Shown here: positions 52,904 to 61,314 of the stretch, piece after piece
Numbering within the stretch: the stretch's first letter is position 1
How the letters are laid out: each line of letters begins with the position of its first letter
Origin: Afipia massiliensis
GTDB taxonomy: Bacteria > Pseudomonadota > Alphaproteobacteria > Rhizobiales > Xanthobacteraceae
Direction: 5' to 3'
Assembly (NCBI RefSeq): GCF_001006325.2
Contig: NZ_LBIA02000001.1
Location: 3,907,501 to 3,971,500, forward strand
Length of the DNA: 64,000 nucleotides
Notes under the pieces: model-generated
What the model was told of the DNA's origin: nothing
The model's database searches: none
The model's input: the letters and a program-made list of their open reading frames with translations, nothing else
Program-made: the position numbers and the translations under genes

Positions 52904-52918
52904 GTTCTTACTATGTTC
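52904..52918 (+). promoter_or_regulatory. LexA (SOS) box of uvrA
   Basis: GTTC-TTACTAT-GTTC is a perfect alphaproteobacterial LexA site (GTTC-N7-GTTC). It lies 104 bp upstream of the uvrA start, in the promoter region after the porin terminator. DNA damage should induce uvrA through it. Confidence 0.85.
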
Positions 52919-53021
52919 TGCGGACAAGAATCTGATCGAGAAATGAGAAACCGGCGAACGGTCATCGCGTTTTCCGGGGACAGCGCCCTTGTTGCGCACA
53001 ACGTGCCACCGGAAATCCCTC

Positions 53022-56006
53022 ATGGACGAAGTCATCAAGGCAAACCGTAAAACAACTGCTGCATCGAGCATGCGGGCCATCACGATTCGCGGCGCGCGCG
53101 AACATAATCTCAAGAACGTCGACCTCGAGATTCCGCGCGACAAGCTGGTCGTTTTCACCGGGCTGTCCGGCTCGGGCAAATCCTCCCTCGCCTTCGACAC
53201 CATCTATGCGGAAGGCCAGCGCCGCTACGTCGAATCACTGTCGGCCTACGCCCGCCAGTTTCTGGAGATGATGCAGAAACCCGACGTCGATCAGATCGAC
53301 GGGCTGTCACCAGCCATTTCCATCGAGCAGAAGACCACATCGAAGAATCCGCGATCGACGGTCGGAACCGTCACCGAGATCTATGACTACATGCGCCTGT
53401 TGTGGGCGCGTGTCGGCATTCCCTATTCGCCGGCAACTGGCCTTCCCATCGAAAGCCAGATCGTTTCCCAGATGGTCGATCGGGTTCTGACTCTTCCCGA
53501 AGGCACACGCCTCTATTTGCTTGCGCCTGTCGTGCGCGGCCGCAAGGGCGAATACAAAAAGGAACTCGCAGAATATCTCAAGAAGGGCTTCCAGCGGGTC
53601 AAGATCGACGGAAAGTTCTATGAGTTGGCCGATGCGCCGACGCTCGACAAGAAAATTCCCCACGATATCGACGTGGTGGTGGATCGCATCGTCGTGCGTG
53701 CGGATATCGCGCAACGCCTCGCGGAATCGTTCGAGACCGCGTTGAAACTTGCCGAGGGACTGGCCGTCGTTGAGTTCGCCGATGCCCCCTCCGGTAGCGA
53801 ACCGGCCCCAGAGAAGAAGGCCGAAAAGAAGACCGCCAAGATCCACGACAAGAGCGGACCCGAGCGGATTCTGTTCTCTGAGAAATTCGCCTGCCCGGTG
53901 TCCGGCTTTACGATTCCCGAGGTCGAGCCGCGGCTGTTCTCGTTTAACAACCCCTACGGCGCCTGCCCGAAGTGCGGCGGCCTCGGCGTCGAACAGCATA
54001 TCGACGCCGAACTCGTGATTCCGGACAAGGAAGCGACGCTGCGCAAGGGCGCGATCGCGCCATGGGCGAAGTCCTCGTCACCTTATTATGTGCAGACATT
54101 GCAGGCGCTAGGGAAGTTCTACAAATTCACGCTCGATACCAAGTGGAAGGATCTGCCCAAGAAGACCAAGGACGCGATCCTGTTCGGTTCCGGCGACGAC
54201 GAGATCAAGTTCTCCTACGAGGACGGCGTGCGATCTTACGACACCAAGAAACCTTTCGAGGGCGTGGTCACCAATATCGAGCGCCGCTTCCGCGAGACCG
54301 AAAGCGAGTGGGCGCGCGAGGAACTCGGAAAGTATTTCAGCGACGTTCCCTGCGAATCCTGCCGCGGTCATCGGCTGAAACCGGAGGCCCTGTGCGTCAA
54401 GATCGGTGGCAAGCATATCGGCGAGATTTCCGAGTTCTCGGTGATGCGCGCTGGTGAATGGTTCGAAACCGTTCCCAAGCAACTGAACAAGCAGCAGAAC
54501 GAAATCGCGGCACGAATTCTGAAGGAAATCCGCGAGCGGCTGTCGTTCCTGCTCGACGTCGGCTTGAACTACCTGACACTGGCGCGCGCATCCGGCACTC
54601 TGTCCGGCGGCGAGAGCCAGCGTATCCGCCTCGCATCGCAGATCGGCTCCGGCCTGACCGGTGTGCTGTATGTGCTGGATGAGCCATCGATTGGCCTGCA
54701 CCAGCGCGACAACGCCCGGCTGCTCGAAACCCTGCGGCGGCTGCGCGATCTCGGCAACACCGTGATCGTGGTAGAACACGATGAAGACGCCATCCACACC
54801 GCCGACTACGTCGTGGACGTCGGACCCGGCGCGGGCGTGCATGGCGGCAATATCGTCGCCCAGGGCACGCCGCAGCAGGTGATGAACAACCCGAATTCGA
54901 TGACGGGAAAGTATCTGACCGGCGAAATGTACGTGCCGATTCCCGAACGGCGTCCGCCCAATCATCGCCGCACCATCAAGGTCATCAATGCGCGCGGCAA
55001 TAATCTCAAGAATGTATCGGCCGAAATCCCCCTCGGACTGTTCACTTGCGTCACCGGCGTCTCAGGCGGCGGCAAGTCCACGCTGCTGATCGACACTCTG
55101 TACAAGGCGATCGCCCGCAAGCTCAACAATGCATCGGAAGGACCTGCCCCGCACGATCGCATCGAGGGTCTGGAACATATCGACAAGATCATCGACATCG
55201 ACCAGTCGCCGATCGGCCGCACGCCGCGTTCAAATCCTGCGACTTACACCGGCGCGTTCACGCCGATCCGCGAATGGTTCGCGGGCCTGCCCGAATCGAA
55301 AGCGCGCGGCTACGAGCCGGGGCGCTTTTCGTTCAACGTAAAAGGCGGACGCTGCGAGGCCTGTCAGGGTGACGGCCTGATCAAGATCGAAATGCACTTC
55401 CTGCCGGACGTCTACGTCACCTGCGACACCTGTAAGGGTAAGCGCTACAACCGTGAGACGCTGGACGTCCTTTTCAAAGGCAAGTCGATCGCCGATGTGT
55501 TGGACATGACAGTCGAGGAAGCCGCCGACTTCTTCAAGGCGGTGCCGCGCGTCCGCGAAACCTTCAAGACGCTGCACCGCGTCGGGCTCGATTACATCCA
55601 CGTCGGCCAGCAGGCGACAACGCTGTCCGGCGGCGAAGCCCAGCGCGTCAAGCTAGCCAAGGAATTGAGCAAACGCGCCACCGGCCGCACACTCTATATC
55701 CTCGACGAACCGACCACGGGATTGCACTTCCACGACGTCGCCAAGCTGCTCGAGGTGCTTCACGAACTGGTTGCCCAGGGCAACAGCGTCGTGGTCATCG
55801 AGCACAATCTCGAAGTCATCAAGACTGCCGACTGGGTGATTGATCTCGGCCCTGAAGGTGGCGATGGCGGCGGTGAAATCGTTGCGTGGGGTCCGCCGGA
55901 AGATATCGTCAAGGCGCCGCGCAGCTACACCGGAAAATTCCTTGCACCGGTCTTGAAGAAAGGGCGCGCCGGGAAGATCCGCGATGCCGAAGAGGCGGCG
56001 GAATAA
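53022..56006 (+). CDS. uvrA: Excinuclease ABC subunit A
   Basis: 994 residues from the ATG at 53022 ([20 protein letters not shown]); the frame extends to 52989 only through a TTG. Two ABC modules have Walker [13 protein letters not shown] (about 47) and [12 protein letters not shown] (about 678), and signatures [13 protein letters not shown] and [13 protein letters not shown]. The C-terminal zinc finger is complete ([10 protein letters not shown] ... [10 protein letters not shown]). The first zinc site reads ACPVSGF ... GACPKCGG, so one cysteine is Ser. It searches DNA for bulky lesions with UvrB. A LexA box lies upstream. Confidence 0.97.
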   Translation: MDEVIKANRKTTAASSMRAITIRGAREHNLKNVDLEIPRDKLVVFTGLSGSGKSSLAFDTIYAEGQRRYVESLSAYARQFLEMMQKPDVDQIDGLSPAISIEQKTTSKNPRSTVGTVTEIYDYMRLLWARVGIPYSPATGLPIESQIVSQMVDRVLTLPEGTRLYLLAPVVRGRKGEYKKELAEYLKKGFQRVKIDGKFYELADAPTLDKKIPHDIDVVVDRIVVRADIAQRLAESFETALKLAEGLAVVEFADAPSGSEPAPEKKAEKKTAKIHDKSGPERILFSEKFACPVSGFTIPEVEPRLFSFNNPYGACPKCGGLGVEQHIDAELVIPDKEATLRKGAIAPWAKSSSPYYVQTLQALGKFYKFTLDTKWKDLPKKTKDAILFGSGDDEIKFSYEDGVRSYDTKKPFEGVVTNIERRFRETESEWAREELGKYFSDVPCESCRGHRLKPEALCVKIGGKHIGEISEFSVMRAGEWFETVPKQLNKQQNEIAARILKEIRERLSFLLDVGLNYLTLARASGTLSGGESQRIRLASQIGSGLTGVLYVLDEPSIGLHQRDNARLLETLRRLRDLGNTVIVVEHDEDAIHTADYVVDVGPGAGVHGGNIVAQGTPQQVMNNPNSMTGKYLTGEMYVPIPERRPPNHRRTIKVINARGNNLKNVSAEIPLGLFTCVTGVSGGGKSTLLIDTLYKAIARKLNNASEGPAPHDRIEGLEHIDKIIDIDQSPIGRTPRSNPATYTGAFTPIREWFAGLPESKARGYEPGRFSFNVKGGRCEACQGDGLIKIEMHFLPDVYVTCDTCKGKRYNRETLDVLFKGKSIADVLDMTVEEAADFFKAVPRVRETFKTLHRVGLDYIHVGQQATTLSGGEAQRVKLAKELSKRATGRTLYILDEPTTGLHFHDVAKLLEVLHELVAQGNSVVVIEHNLEVIKTADWVIDLGPEGGDGGGEIVAWGPPEDIVKAPRSYTGKFLAPVLKKGRAGKIRDAEEAAE

Positions 56007-56046
56007 ACCGATAGGGGGTGCAAAGGGACATCGTTTTGCGAGGTGA

Positions 56047-56175
56047 CTATCGCACCCCGGTCCCTTTGCAGCGCTGGCACGTGAGAACCTTGTCGCCTTT
56101 CTTCACCAAGCCCTTGCCTTCGCAGTTCTTGCACTTCTGCTTCTTCTTGATGTTGGGGCCTTTTTCGTTCGCCAT
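56047..56175 (-). CDS. Mini zinc-ribbon protein with DnaJ-type CxxCxGxG repeats (42 residues)
   Basis: The ATG at 56175 begins MANEKGPNIKKKQKCKNCEG and the stop is at 56047. Two DnaJ-type zinc motifs, CKNCEGKG and CQRCKGTG, are separated by 14 residues (LVKKGDKVLT). AGGAAACGG lies just before the start. The protein is strongly basic. It is too short for common gene finders and lies convergent to uvrA (40 bp). It could be a stand-alone zinc-binding RNA- or protein-contact module; function unknown. Confidence 0.78.
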   Translation of the reverse strand: MANEKGPNIKKKQKCKNCEGKGLVKKGDKVLTCQRCKGTGVR

Positions 56176-56409
56176 TCCGTTTCCTGACCAATGTATGTTG
56201 CGGGACGCAACTACGTCGCGCGTTCAAATAGCGCGCAATCCTGTCATTGCGCGACTTAAATCATTGCATACCACCTTGAAACTGCATGAAGCCAAACCTG
56301 ACCGCCGGCTCCAACACGAGTCGGCGGCCCGACTTGGACTCATCGCCCGGACTTAGCTTCATCGCACATCCCCTGGCTCGCGAAGCGGCTCCCGCTTCGG
56401 CGAAGAAGC

Positions 56410-56817
56410 TTACTGCCCATGCTTGGCAAGCTCGTCATCGCTCAGATCCCAATCCTGCCAAAGCGTCAGGACCCCAAGCAGGATCACAATGCCGCCGAGC
56501 GCCGTATGCCAGAGTCTGAGCGTTCCGCCTCCGGCATAGCCGAAGATATGGGGCGAAGCGATCAGCCAGAAGCCAAGCGCGACCTCGCACGCTTCCTCCC
56601 AGCGCCGAAGCACGATGTATTCGAGCTGGGCAAAGCCGAAGATGAGGACACCGACGCAAACCGCATTCAGAAGCGGCATTCCCGGATCAACGTTCGCGCC
56701 AAGCCCGTTGTTCGCCTGACCTGTAAGCCAGGGCGACAGGATGATCAGCAAGCCGAGCAACATGCCGAACCAATCTTCCCAGGATCGATGTTTGTTTAAA
56801 AAACGATCGATAGACAT
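56410..56817 (-). CDS. SPW-repeat membrane protein
   Basis: 135 residues with four hydrophobic helices in two repeats. Each repeat has the signature 'SPW/SP': LLGLLIILSPWLTG in the first, VALGFWLIASPHIFGY in the second. The N-terminus MSIDRFLNKHRSWEDWFGML and the C-terminus DWDLSDDELAKHGQ are cytoplasmic by charge. The family is widespread but uncharacterised. It is monocistronic; the roughly 240 bp before it contain no supported gene. Confidence 0.85.
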   Translation of the reverse strand: MSIDRFLNKHRSWEDWFGMLLGLLIILSPWLTGQANNGLGANVDPGMPLLNAVCVGVLIFGFAQLEYIVLRRWEEACEVALGFWLIASPHIFGYAGGGTLRLWHTALGGIVILLGVLTLWQDWDLSDDELAKHGQ

Positions 56818-57061
56818 TGAATACCTCCATCAAGAAGGCATACGTCGGCGGCCTGACAGATGTGACATTCCGACTGTCAAACGACCAATTCGGCCGCCTC
56901 ACGGTATGTCTCAGAAAAACGTATGAATCCCGGCAACCTTTACAAGGCCCCGAGAACGGGTTTTTGTCGGATTTGGAGACACTTGCTGGAGCGGCCGTAC
57001 TGATCTGCGGGCTTCCCGCCGGGCAACAGGACCAACACCCGACATTGGGGACAATCGTGCA

Positions 57062-57484
57062 ATGACCGAAACCGTTCAGAACAATCCGGCCTGGAAACGC
57101 TACGAACTGGAGGCCGAAGGCCATCTGGCTGAGACCTACTACGAACTTTCTGACGGCGTCATTACCTTTGTTCATACCGAGGTCCCGAAAGAACTCGAAG
57201 GCAAGGGCATTGGATCAAAACTGATAAAAGGCGCCCTCAATCAGGTCCGCGCTGCCGGACTGAAGGTTATCCCCCAGTGTCCGTTCGTGAAGGCGTACAT
57301 TGAGAAACACACTGAATATGCCGACCTGTTGAAATATATTCGCGCCACGCATCGAGTCCGCAAACACAACCTCTCGCCACGGTTCAAGACATGGTTCGCA
57401 ACAACACCACACTCAGCCGCTACGAACTCGACGTGGACGGCGCGACCGCTTTCGCCGACTACCGGCTTGCACCGGGCAAAGTGA
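57062..57484 (+). CDS. GNAT-family (YjdJ-like) acyltransferase, first of tandem pair, extended C-terminus
   Basis: 140 residues. The first 90 form the short YjdJ-type GNAT fold: RYELEAEGHLAETYYELSDG, then HTEVPKELEGKGIGSKLIKG (the acetyl-CoA loop GKGIGSKL) and VIPQCPFVKAYIEKHTEY. Family members usually end near ADLL. Here the frame runs on for about 45 residues (KYIRATHRVRKHNL...) into spacer DNA and overlaps the next gene by 94 bp. A lost stop by frameshift is likely: TGA lies in +1 right after GACCTGT. Function: N-acetylation of unknown small molecules or protein. Confidence 0.8.
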   Translation: MTETVQNNPAWKRYELEAEGHLAETYYELSDGVITFVHTEVPKELEGKGIGSKLIKGALNQVRAAGLKVIPQCPFVKAYIEKHTEYADLLKYIRATHRVRKHNLSPRFKTWFATTPHSAATNSTWTARPLSPTTGLHRAK

Positions 57485-57657
57485 TCATTACCCACACCGA
57501 AACGCCGCGCGCCTTGCGCGGCCGCGGCATTGCCTCACGACTGGTTCAGGGCGCGCTGGAGCAGATCCGCGCCGATGGATTGAAAGTTGTGGCAGGCTGC
57601 GGGTTCGTCGTCGATTATCTAGATAAGCATCCGGAATTCGCGGATGTGGCGGCATGA
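57391..57657 (+). CDS. GNAT-family (YjdJ-like) acyltransferase, second of tandem pair
   Basis: 88 residues from the ATG at 57391: SRYELDVDGATAFADYRLAP, HTETPRALRGRGIASRLVQG with CoA loop GRGIASRL, and VVAGCGFVVDYLDKHPEFAD. This is the complete YjdJ-type domain, ending DVAA. It is a paralogue of the preceding gene in another frame and begins inside that gene's extended tail. No strong ribosome site is visible, so it may be translated by coupling. A strong bidirectional terminator follows at 57680. Confidence 0.82.
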   Translation: MVRNNTTLSRYELDVDGATAFADYRLAPGKVIITHTETPRALRGRGIASRLVQGALEQIRADGLKVVAGCGFVVDYLDKHPEFADVAA

Positions 57658-57679
57658 GCGCGCCTTTACTTCCGGCGCC

Positions 57680-57705
57680 AAAAAGCCCGCCATCGGCGGG
57701 CTTTT
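57680..57705. terminator. Bidirectional intrinsic terminator
   Basis: AAAAAGCCCGCC-AT-CGGCGGGCTTTT has a stem of 8-12 bp with A and T runs on both sides, so it works for the GNAT genes and for transcripts from the right. Confidence 0.88.
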
Positions 57706-57726
57706 CAATCGCACATCGAATGAGCG

Positions 57727-57949
57727 TCAAACGATCTTGATCGACATGTCCGGCAATCCGTCGAGCTTGCACAGCACAATGTCGCCTTTCACCACAGGTC
57801 CGATATCTCCGGCGTGCCGGAGTAGATGGTATCGCGTGGTCTGCTCAACTGGAAAACAGCCTTCAATCCAACCTCGGCATCGGCTGTCTCAGCGAAAGCC
57901 ACGGTTCCGGCTAACGCCACCAGCCAGAATGTTTCTGCGAATGAGCTCG
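57727..57949 (-). pseudogene. Frameshifted remnant of a fumarylacetoacetate hydrolase (FAH) family gene
   Basis: On the minus strand, one frame reads DTIYSGTPE and then leaves the family sequence. After a +/-1 shift, GDIGPVVKGDIVLCKLDGLP and DMSIKIV-stop continue it. Together they match the conserved FAH C-terminus (GDxIYTGTPxGVGPVxxGD...GL..). The upstream part (FWLVALAGTVAFAE) looks like unrelated or decayed sequence. A full-length FAH protein has about 280 residues, so most is missing. No intact start or catalytic N-terminal half is present. Confidence 0.7.
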
Positions 57950-58090
57950 GTCATGGGTCGTTCCCTGGTTTTGCGTTGTCGGTCTTTTTGGTCGCCTGCT
58001 TCAGTTGCGGCGGCAGATTAATTGTTCTGGCATTTTGTATGCCGTGGACGAAAATTTGAACAACACGTTGTAAAAGTGTGCGTTGCAATG

Positions 58091-58120
58091 AAAAAGGCCC
58101 GCCTGAACAGGCGGGCCTTA
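58091..58120 (-). terminator. Intrinsic terminator of the DUF3597 gene
   Basis: TTAAGGCCCGCCTG-TT-CAGGCGGGCCTTTTTC on the minus strand, a 10-12-bp perfect stem with a T-run, begins 28 bp after the stop codon. Confidence 0.9.
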
Positions 58121-58147
58121 AAAGCAGTGCGGCCCTAGAGCCGCTGA

Positions 58148-58513
58148 TCAATTCTTCAGGTCGTCCGGAAGCTTGCCGCCGTTGGCCGCGAGCTTGGTCA
58201 TGACCTGCTTGTGCAGCCAAATGTTCATCTTTGCGGAATCGCTGGTATCGCCGTCATACTTCAATTCCTTCGCCAGCTCCTTGCGGGCCGAAAGGCTTGA
58301 ATCGATGTCGAGAGCCTTCATCAGGTCCACGATCGAGGTGCGCCATTCAAGCTTCTCGCCCTTGGCCGCGACAGCCTTGTCGAGAATTGGCGCAACATCA
58401 ACCATTGGCACGCTGGCGCCGCCACCCGCAGCCGATCCAGCACCGCCGGCAGGCTCAGCAGCTTCGGCCTTGGTGCCGAAAATCGCGCCCATGATCTTCC
58501 CAAAAATGCTCAT
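58148..58513 (-). CDS. DUF3597 family protein
   Basis: 121 residues. The N-terminus MSIFGKIMGAIFGTKAEAAE is amphipathic; a Gly/Ala/Ser-rich linker follows. The DUF3597 domain runs VDVAPILDKAVAAKGEKLEW-RTSIVDLMKALDIDSSLSAR to the end (MTKLAANGGKLPDDLKN), a small helical fold. It resembles LysM-associated or stress-induced proteins in other bacteria but its role is unknown. Monocistronic, with a strong terminator. Confidence 0.88.
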   Translation of the reverse strand: MSIFGKIMGAIFGTKAEAAEPAGGAGSAAGGGASVPMVDVAPILDKAVAAKGEKLEWRTSIVDLMKALDIDSSLSARKELAKELKYDGDTSDSAKMNIWLHKQVMTKLAANGGKLPDDLKN

Positions 58514-59074
58514 CTGTAAACTCCCGATAGCCCGTCGGTTGACTGTGAATGATTGGCGCTTCTTCTATCCGTCCGGCAGCACCGTGCCGGTCGTCACCCG
58601 TCAGTGTAGACGCCCGGTTTCAGCTTGCCAATGCAACTGATCAATATTTGCGCTGCGGCGATTTGAGTCAAAAGCGCCAAAAAGACGCCACAATGACTCG
58701 ATGCGGCGCGACCTCAGCTTGTCACATAGCTTCGCGCCACCGTCCCTTGCAGAATTTTGCTGCGTCTGCTCGGTCTTTCATCACAAGCGACCGTGATGAC
58801 TTGCACGGTGCCCCTACGAGCAATCGATCATGGGATGTGGGGTTTCGCTTCCGAGTTTGGCCTGAAGGATGGCGATGTGTTCGCCACCTCGTTTAGTCGA
58901 TGAATCCCGCCTTCGCGACACGTTGATCGCGAGCGCAGAGAGAAACTCGCGACGGTCCTTGCAGAGTAGCGGACTTCCGGATGACTGCTTTTCGCGCCTG
59001 ACTCTAGCCGCTTTGCGCAGGAAGGTGGTTTCGATACTGACGACACCACCCTCCTCAAGTTCGTTCTCATCTTA
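58514..59074. other. Gene-poor spacer
   Basis: About 560 bp with no supported gene. Open frames at 58549 (+) and 58828 (-) have no ribosome site or recognisable family. A minus-strand frame running from about 59070 to 58820 is open for about 85 codons but has no credible start, so it may be a decayed gene. No repeat or RNA element was recognised. Confidence 0.5.
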
Positions 59075-60112
59075 TCAATGCCGGTGCGCAGGCGCTCCAC
59101 CACTCGCACCTATCGCCCTGACGTTGAAGCTGAGGTCGAGCTTCCCGGCCTTCTCGAACGTCAGGGTCGCCTTTAGCGTGTCGCCTTGCTTCAACTGCTG
59201 CTTGATATCCATGAACATCATGTGGAATCCGCCTGGCTTGAGCTCGACCGTCTCTCCGGACTTGATAATGAGCCCGTCCGTCAGCGGCCGCATCTTCATC
59301 ACGCCGTCGGTCATCGACATCTCGTGAATTTCTACGTGATGCGCACCGGCCGACGTCGCACCGACCAGGCGATCGGCCGATTTGCCGTTGTTGGTGATCT
59401 TGAGATAACCGCCAGCGATTTTGGCGCCGCCCGGCGTGGCGCGCGTCCATGGCGACACGACAACAAGATCGCCGATCGTGAAGGTATCGCTCCCGCTCTG
59501 CGTAGTCGCGCCCATTTGCGCGTGATCCATCTTGCTGTGATCCATCTGCGCCTGCGCAACTGTCGACGCGTCGGCAACGATCCGCAGCGTGGGAGCCGGC
59601 GATTTCAGGCTGTGCGGATTCTGTCCGTCCGATGCAATCTGGTCCCAGCGAACCTCACCCTTCGCGCATTGCTGGACGGTCGGAAAAGAGATCGCCTGCC
59701 CCGGACGGAAATCGCCGGCAAGGAAACTCGTGAAAACGAACTCATCGTAGTTGTCGTCCGAGAGAGCGCCGCCCGACCATATGATTTCCTTGGGTCCTTC
59801 GGTCACGGCTTTGCCGTGACTCTGATAGGACTTGGCGTAGGTGCCGCGCGTGATGTTGAGGGTCCATCCCGCCTTGGGCATCGGCTTCACGCCGATGACT
59901 CCCTCAGGAATTTGAATCCGGACTGTTTGCGTAGCTGCGCCATCGCAGCCGTGCGGGACCTGAAATACCGCCTTGTAATAGGTGCCGGTACGCGCCTCGC
60001 CCGTCGCAAGCGTGACATGGGCGAACGCGGCTGATTGCGAGATGATAACGGCAGATGCGGCGAAGCCAGCGCCGGCCAGCAGCCGCTGGGAGCTGCGGAA
60101 GTTGATGGACAT
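59075..60112 (-). CDS. YcnI-like DUF1775 protein fused to PCu(A)C copper chaperone domain
   Basis: 345 residues. The signal peptide ends near SQSAAFAHVTLATGEART; the His after cleavage is the conserved copper ligand of YcnI. The DUF1775 domain covers about 30-180 (VFQVPHGCDGAATQTVRIQI; GWTLNITRGTYAK). A His/Met-rich linker follows (DHSKMDHAQMGA). The PCu(A)C domain (about 210-335) carries the ligand set AHHVEIHEMSM ... VKMRPL and GGFHMMFMDI. The C-terminus GGAPAHRH adds more His. It probably binds Cu(I)/Cu(II) in the periplasm for cytochrome oxidase assembly. The DUF2946-like gene lies 55 bp upstream. Confidence 0.9.
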   Translation of the reverse strand: MSINFRSSQRLLAGAGFAASAVIISQSAAFAHVTLATGEARTGTYYKAVFQVPHGCDGAATQTVRIQIPEGVIGVKPMPKAGWTLNITRGTYAKSYQSHGKAVTEGPKEIIWSGGALSDDNYDEFVFTSFLAGDFRPGQAISFPTVQQCAKGEVRWDQIASDGQNPHSLKSPAPTLRIVADASTVAQAQMDHSKMDHAQMGATTQSGSDTFTIGDLVVVSPWTRATPGGAKIAGGYLKITNNGKSADRLVGATSAGAHHVEIHEMSMTDGVMKMRPLTDGLIIKSGETVELKPGGFHMMFMDIKQQLKQGDTLKATLTFEKAGKLDLSFNVRAIGASGGAPAHRH

Positions 60113-60167
60113 GTTGTTCCTCGACTGATGCTGAAAGATAATTCCGAAACGAACGTCTCAGGTTGTC

Positions 60168-60545
60168 TCAGGTCAGCGTCGGAGGAGCCCGGGCCAGGAA
60201 GACCGGTTCGCGTAAGATAGCCGTCAGGGTGGTTTCGCGTGAAACAGCGGAATGCGCGTAGACCGTGGGGAGCGTCAGTGAGCCCCCCTCGCCCGATGGG
60301 CCCCCCGTCGTATGGCTCATCAGGCACGCGCTGAGACAATCGTGATCCGCCCTTGGCGCGAGCGGCGCACTCCCGTCATCGTTCGAGCTCGCAGATGTTC
60401 CGCCGGAACAGATCGTGCCGAGGCTCCCGGCGCCGCCCGCGAACGCCACCGTGCCACTCCAAGCCAGAAGCAGCCCCTGGATCACCAGGACCTGCGACAG
60501 CACGATGGTCAAAAGCAGCCGGCGAAATGGGTAGCGATCACGCAT
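60168..60545 (-). CDS. DUF2946-like exported protein, copper-linked
   Basis: 125 residues from the ATG at 60545 (MRDRYPFRRLLLTIVLSQVL); a GTG at 60581 would add 12. The signal anchor LLLTIVLSQVLVIQGLLLAW is followed by a low-complexity Gly/Ser part. A Cys/His cluster, ADHDCLSACLMSHTTG, resembles the C-x(n)-C-H region of DUF2946 proteins, which are usually encoded beside copper proteins. The tail (REPVFLARAPPTLT) matches their short C-termini. Co-directional with the YcnI-PCuAC fusion, so an accessory role in copper handling is inferred. Confidence 0.68.
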   Translation of the reverse strand: MRDRYPFRRLLLTIVLSQVLVIQGLLLAWSGTVAFAGGAGSLGTICSGGTSASSNDDGSAPLAPRADHDCLSACLMSHTTGGPSGEGGSLTLPTVYAHSAVSRETTLTAILREPVFLARAPPTLT

Positions 60546-60581
60546 GTTGCGGCTATGCCACGCCTCGGGCGGAACGTCCAC

Positions 60582-61029
60582 GATTCGGAGACGGTTCCTA
60601 CAACACGCCCTGTCTGTCGATCTCTTGGAGACCGTATAAATGAACTATTGTTCGCTGTTATACTGATCCTCAGGCACTATATCTACCACGGAAACATCCC
60701 CAGATTCACTCTATCGATAAAGCATAGCTTAGCGAGAGACCTATTTAATTACCGACGCGCTGGCTGCTGTCAGAATTTATGTCTGCTTTGCGTCAACATG
60801 ATGAAATAACGATCTAAATTTTGATTTCTCGGCATGAATGGGGCCGAGATCAGGGCTCATATCGGTAAAACTCTTGGTGAAAGATTAATCACTTCTTACT
60901 GGTGACATGCGTTTATCGCTTAGCTGCATCGCAACATTTGCGGTGTTGCAACGCAGAATCGTACCCTATATTCAGTTCCAACGATGACGCTACTCCAAGA
61001 GCTGAATCGGGATTACGAAGGAGACTACC
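60582..61029. other. AT-rich spacer with promoter of the DUF1127 gene
   Basis: About 450 bp, clearly more AT-rich than the rest of the window, with no gene supported in either strand. GCAACA-TTTGCGG-TGTTGC (60931-60949) is an inverted repeat. TATATT at about 60966 is a good -10, with TTGCAA 15 bp before it overlapping the repeat. AAGGAG precedes the gene at 61030. Confidence 0.5.
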
Positions 61030-61182
61030 ATGCTGCTCTCATTTATCCGCGCTATCCAGGCGTTCCGTGACTATCAGCGCAATGTCGCTGAGTTGTCCCA
61101 GTTGAGCGATCGGGAACTGGCCGATATCGGGCTTGACCGCTCTGACATCCAGCGGGTCGCAGCCGGCGCTTACAACGGCTAA
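61030..61182 (+). CDS. DUF1127 (YjiS-like) mini-protein, 50 residues
   Basis: MLLSFIRAIQAFRDYQRNVA then ELSQLSDRELADIGLDRSD, the DUF1127 signature (LxxLsDreLxDIGltR). It ends IQRVAAGAYNG. AAGGAG lies 7 nt before the ATG. Arg/Leu-rich DUF1127 proteins in other alphaproteobacteria contact small RNAs or affect phosphate and carbon metabolism; some are stress-induced. It lies alone between the AT-rich spacer and a hairpin terminator. Too short for common gene finders. Confidence 0.88.
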   Translation: MLLSFIRAIQAFRDYQRNVAELSQLSDRELADIGLDRSDIQRVAAGAYNG

Positions 61183-61213
61183 CCCCGTTGCGAAAACTGA
61201 CTGACGAACGATT

Positions 61214-61235
61214 GCGCCCGCCCTGTGCGGGCGTT
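61214..61235 (+). terminator. Hairpin terminator of the DUF1127 gene
   Basis: GCGCCCGC-CCTGT-GCGGGCGT, an 8-bp stem with 5-nt loop, lies 32 bp after the stop codon. The T-run is short (TTGT). Confidence 0.65.
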
Positions 61236-61314
61236 GTCGTATCTGAAGCTTCGCCAAGCGAACCTCACGCACCGAAACATTGCATCGGAGCGTTGCCGGC
61301 TCTAGTTGTGAGCC

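Noticed and set aside
56687-57175. 162-residue minus-strand frame between the SPW and GNAT genes
   Set aside because: Overlaps two supported genes and carries no recognisable domain or ribosome site.
58828-59109. Open frame of 93 residues in the spacer before the YcnI-PCuAC gene
   Set aside because: No ribosome site, no recognisable domain, partly overlapping the real gene's end.
60312-60809. 165-residue plus-strand frame over the DUF2946-like gene
   Set aside because: Antisense frame that runs into the AT-rich spacer; no motif or start signal.
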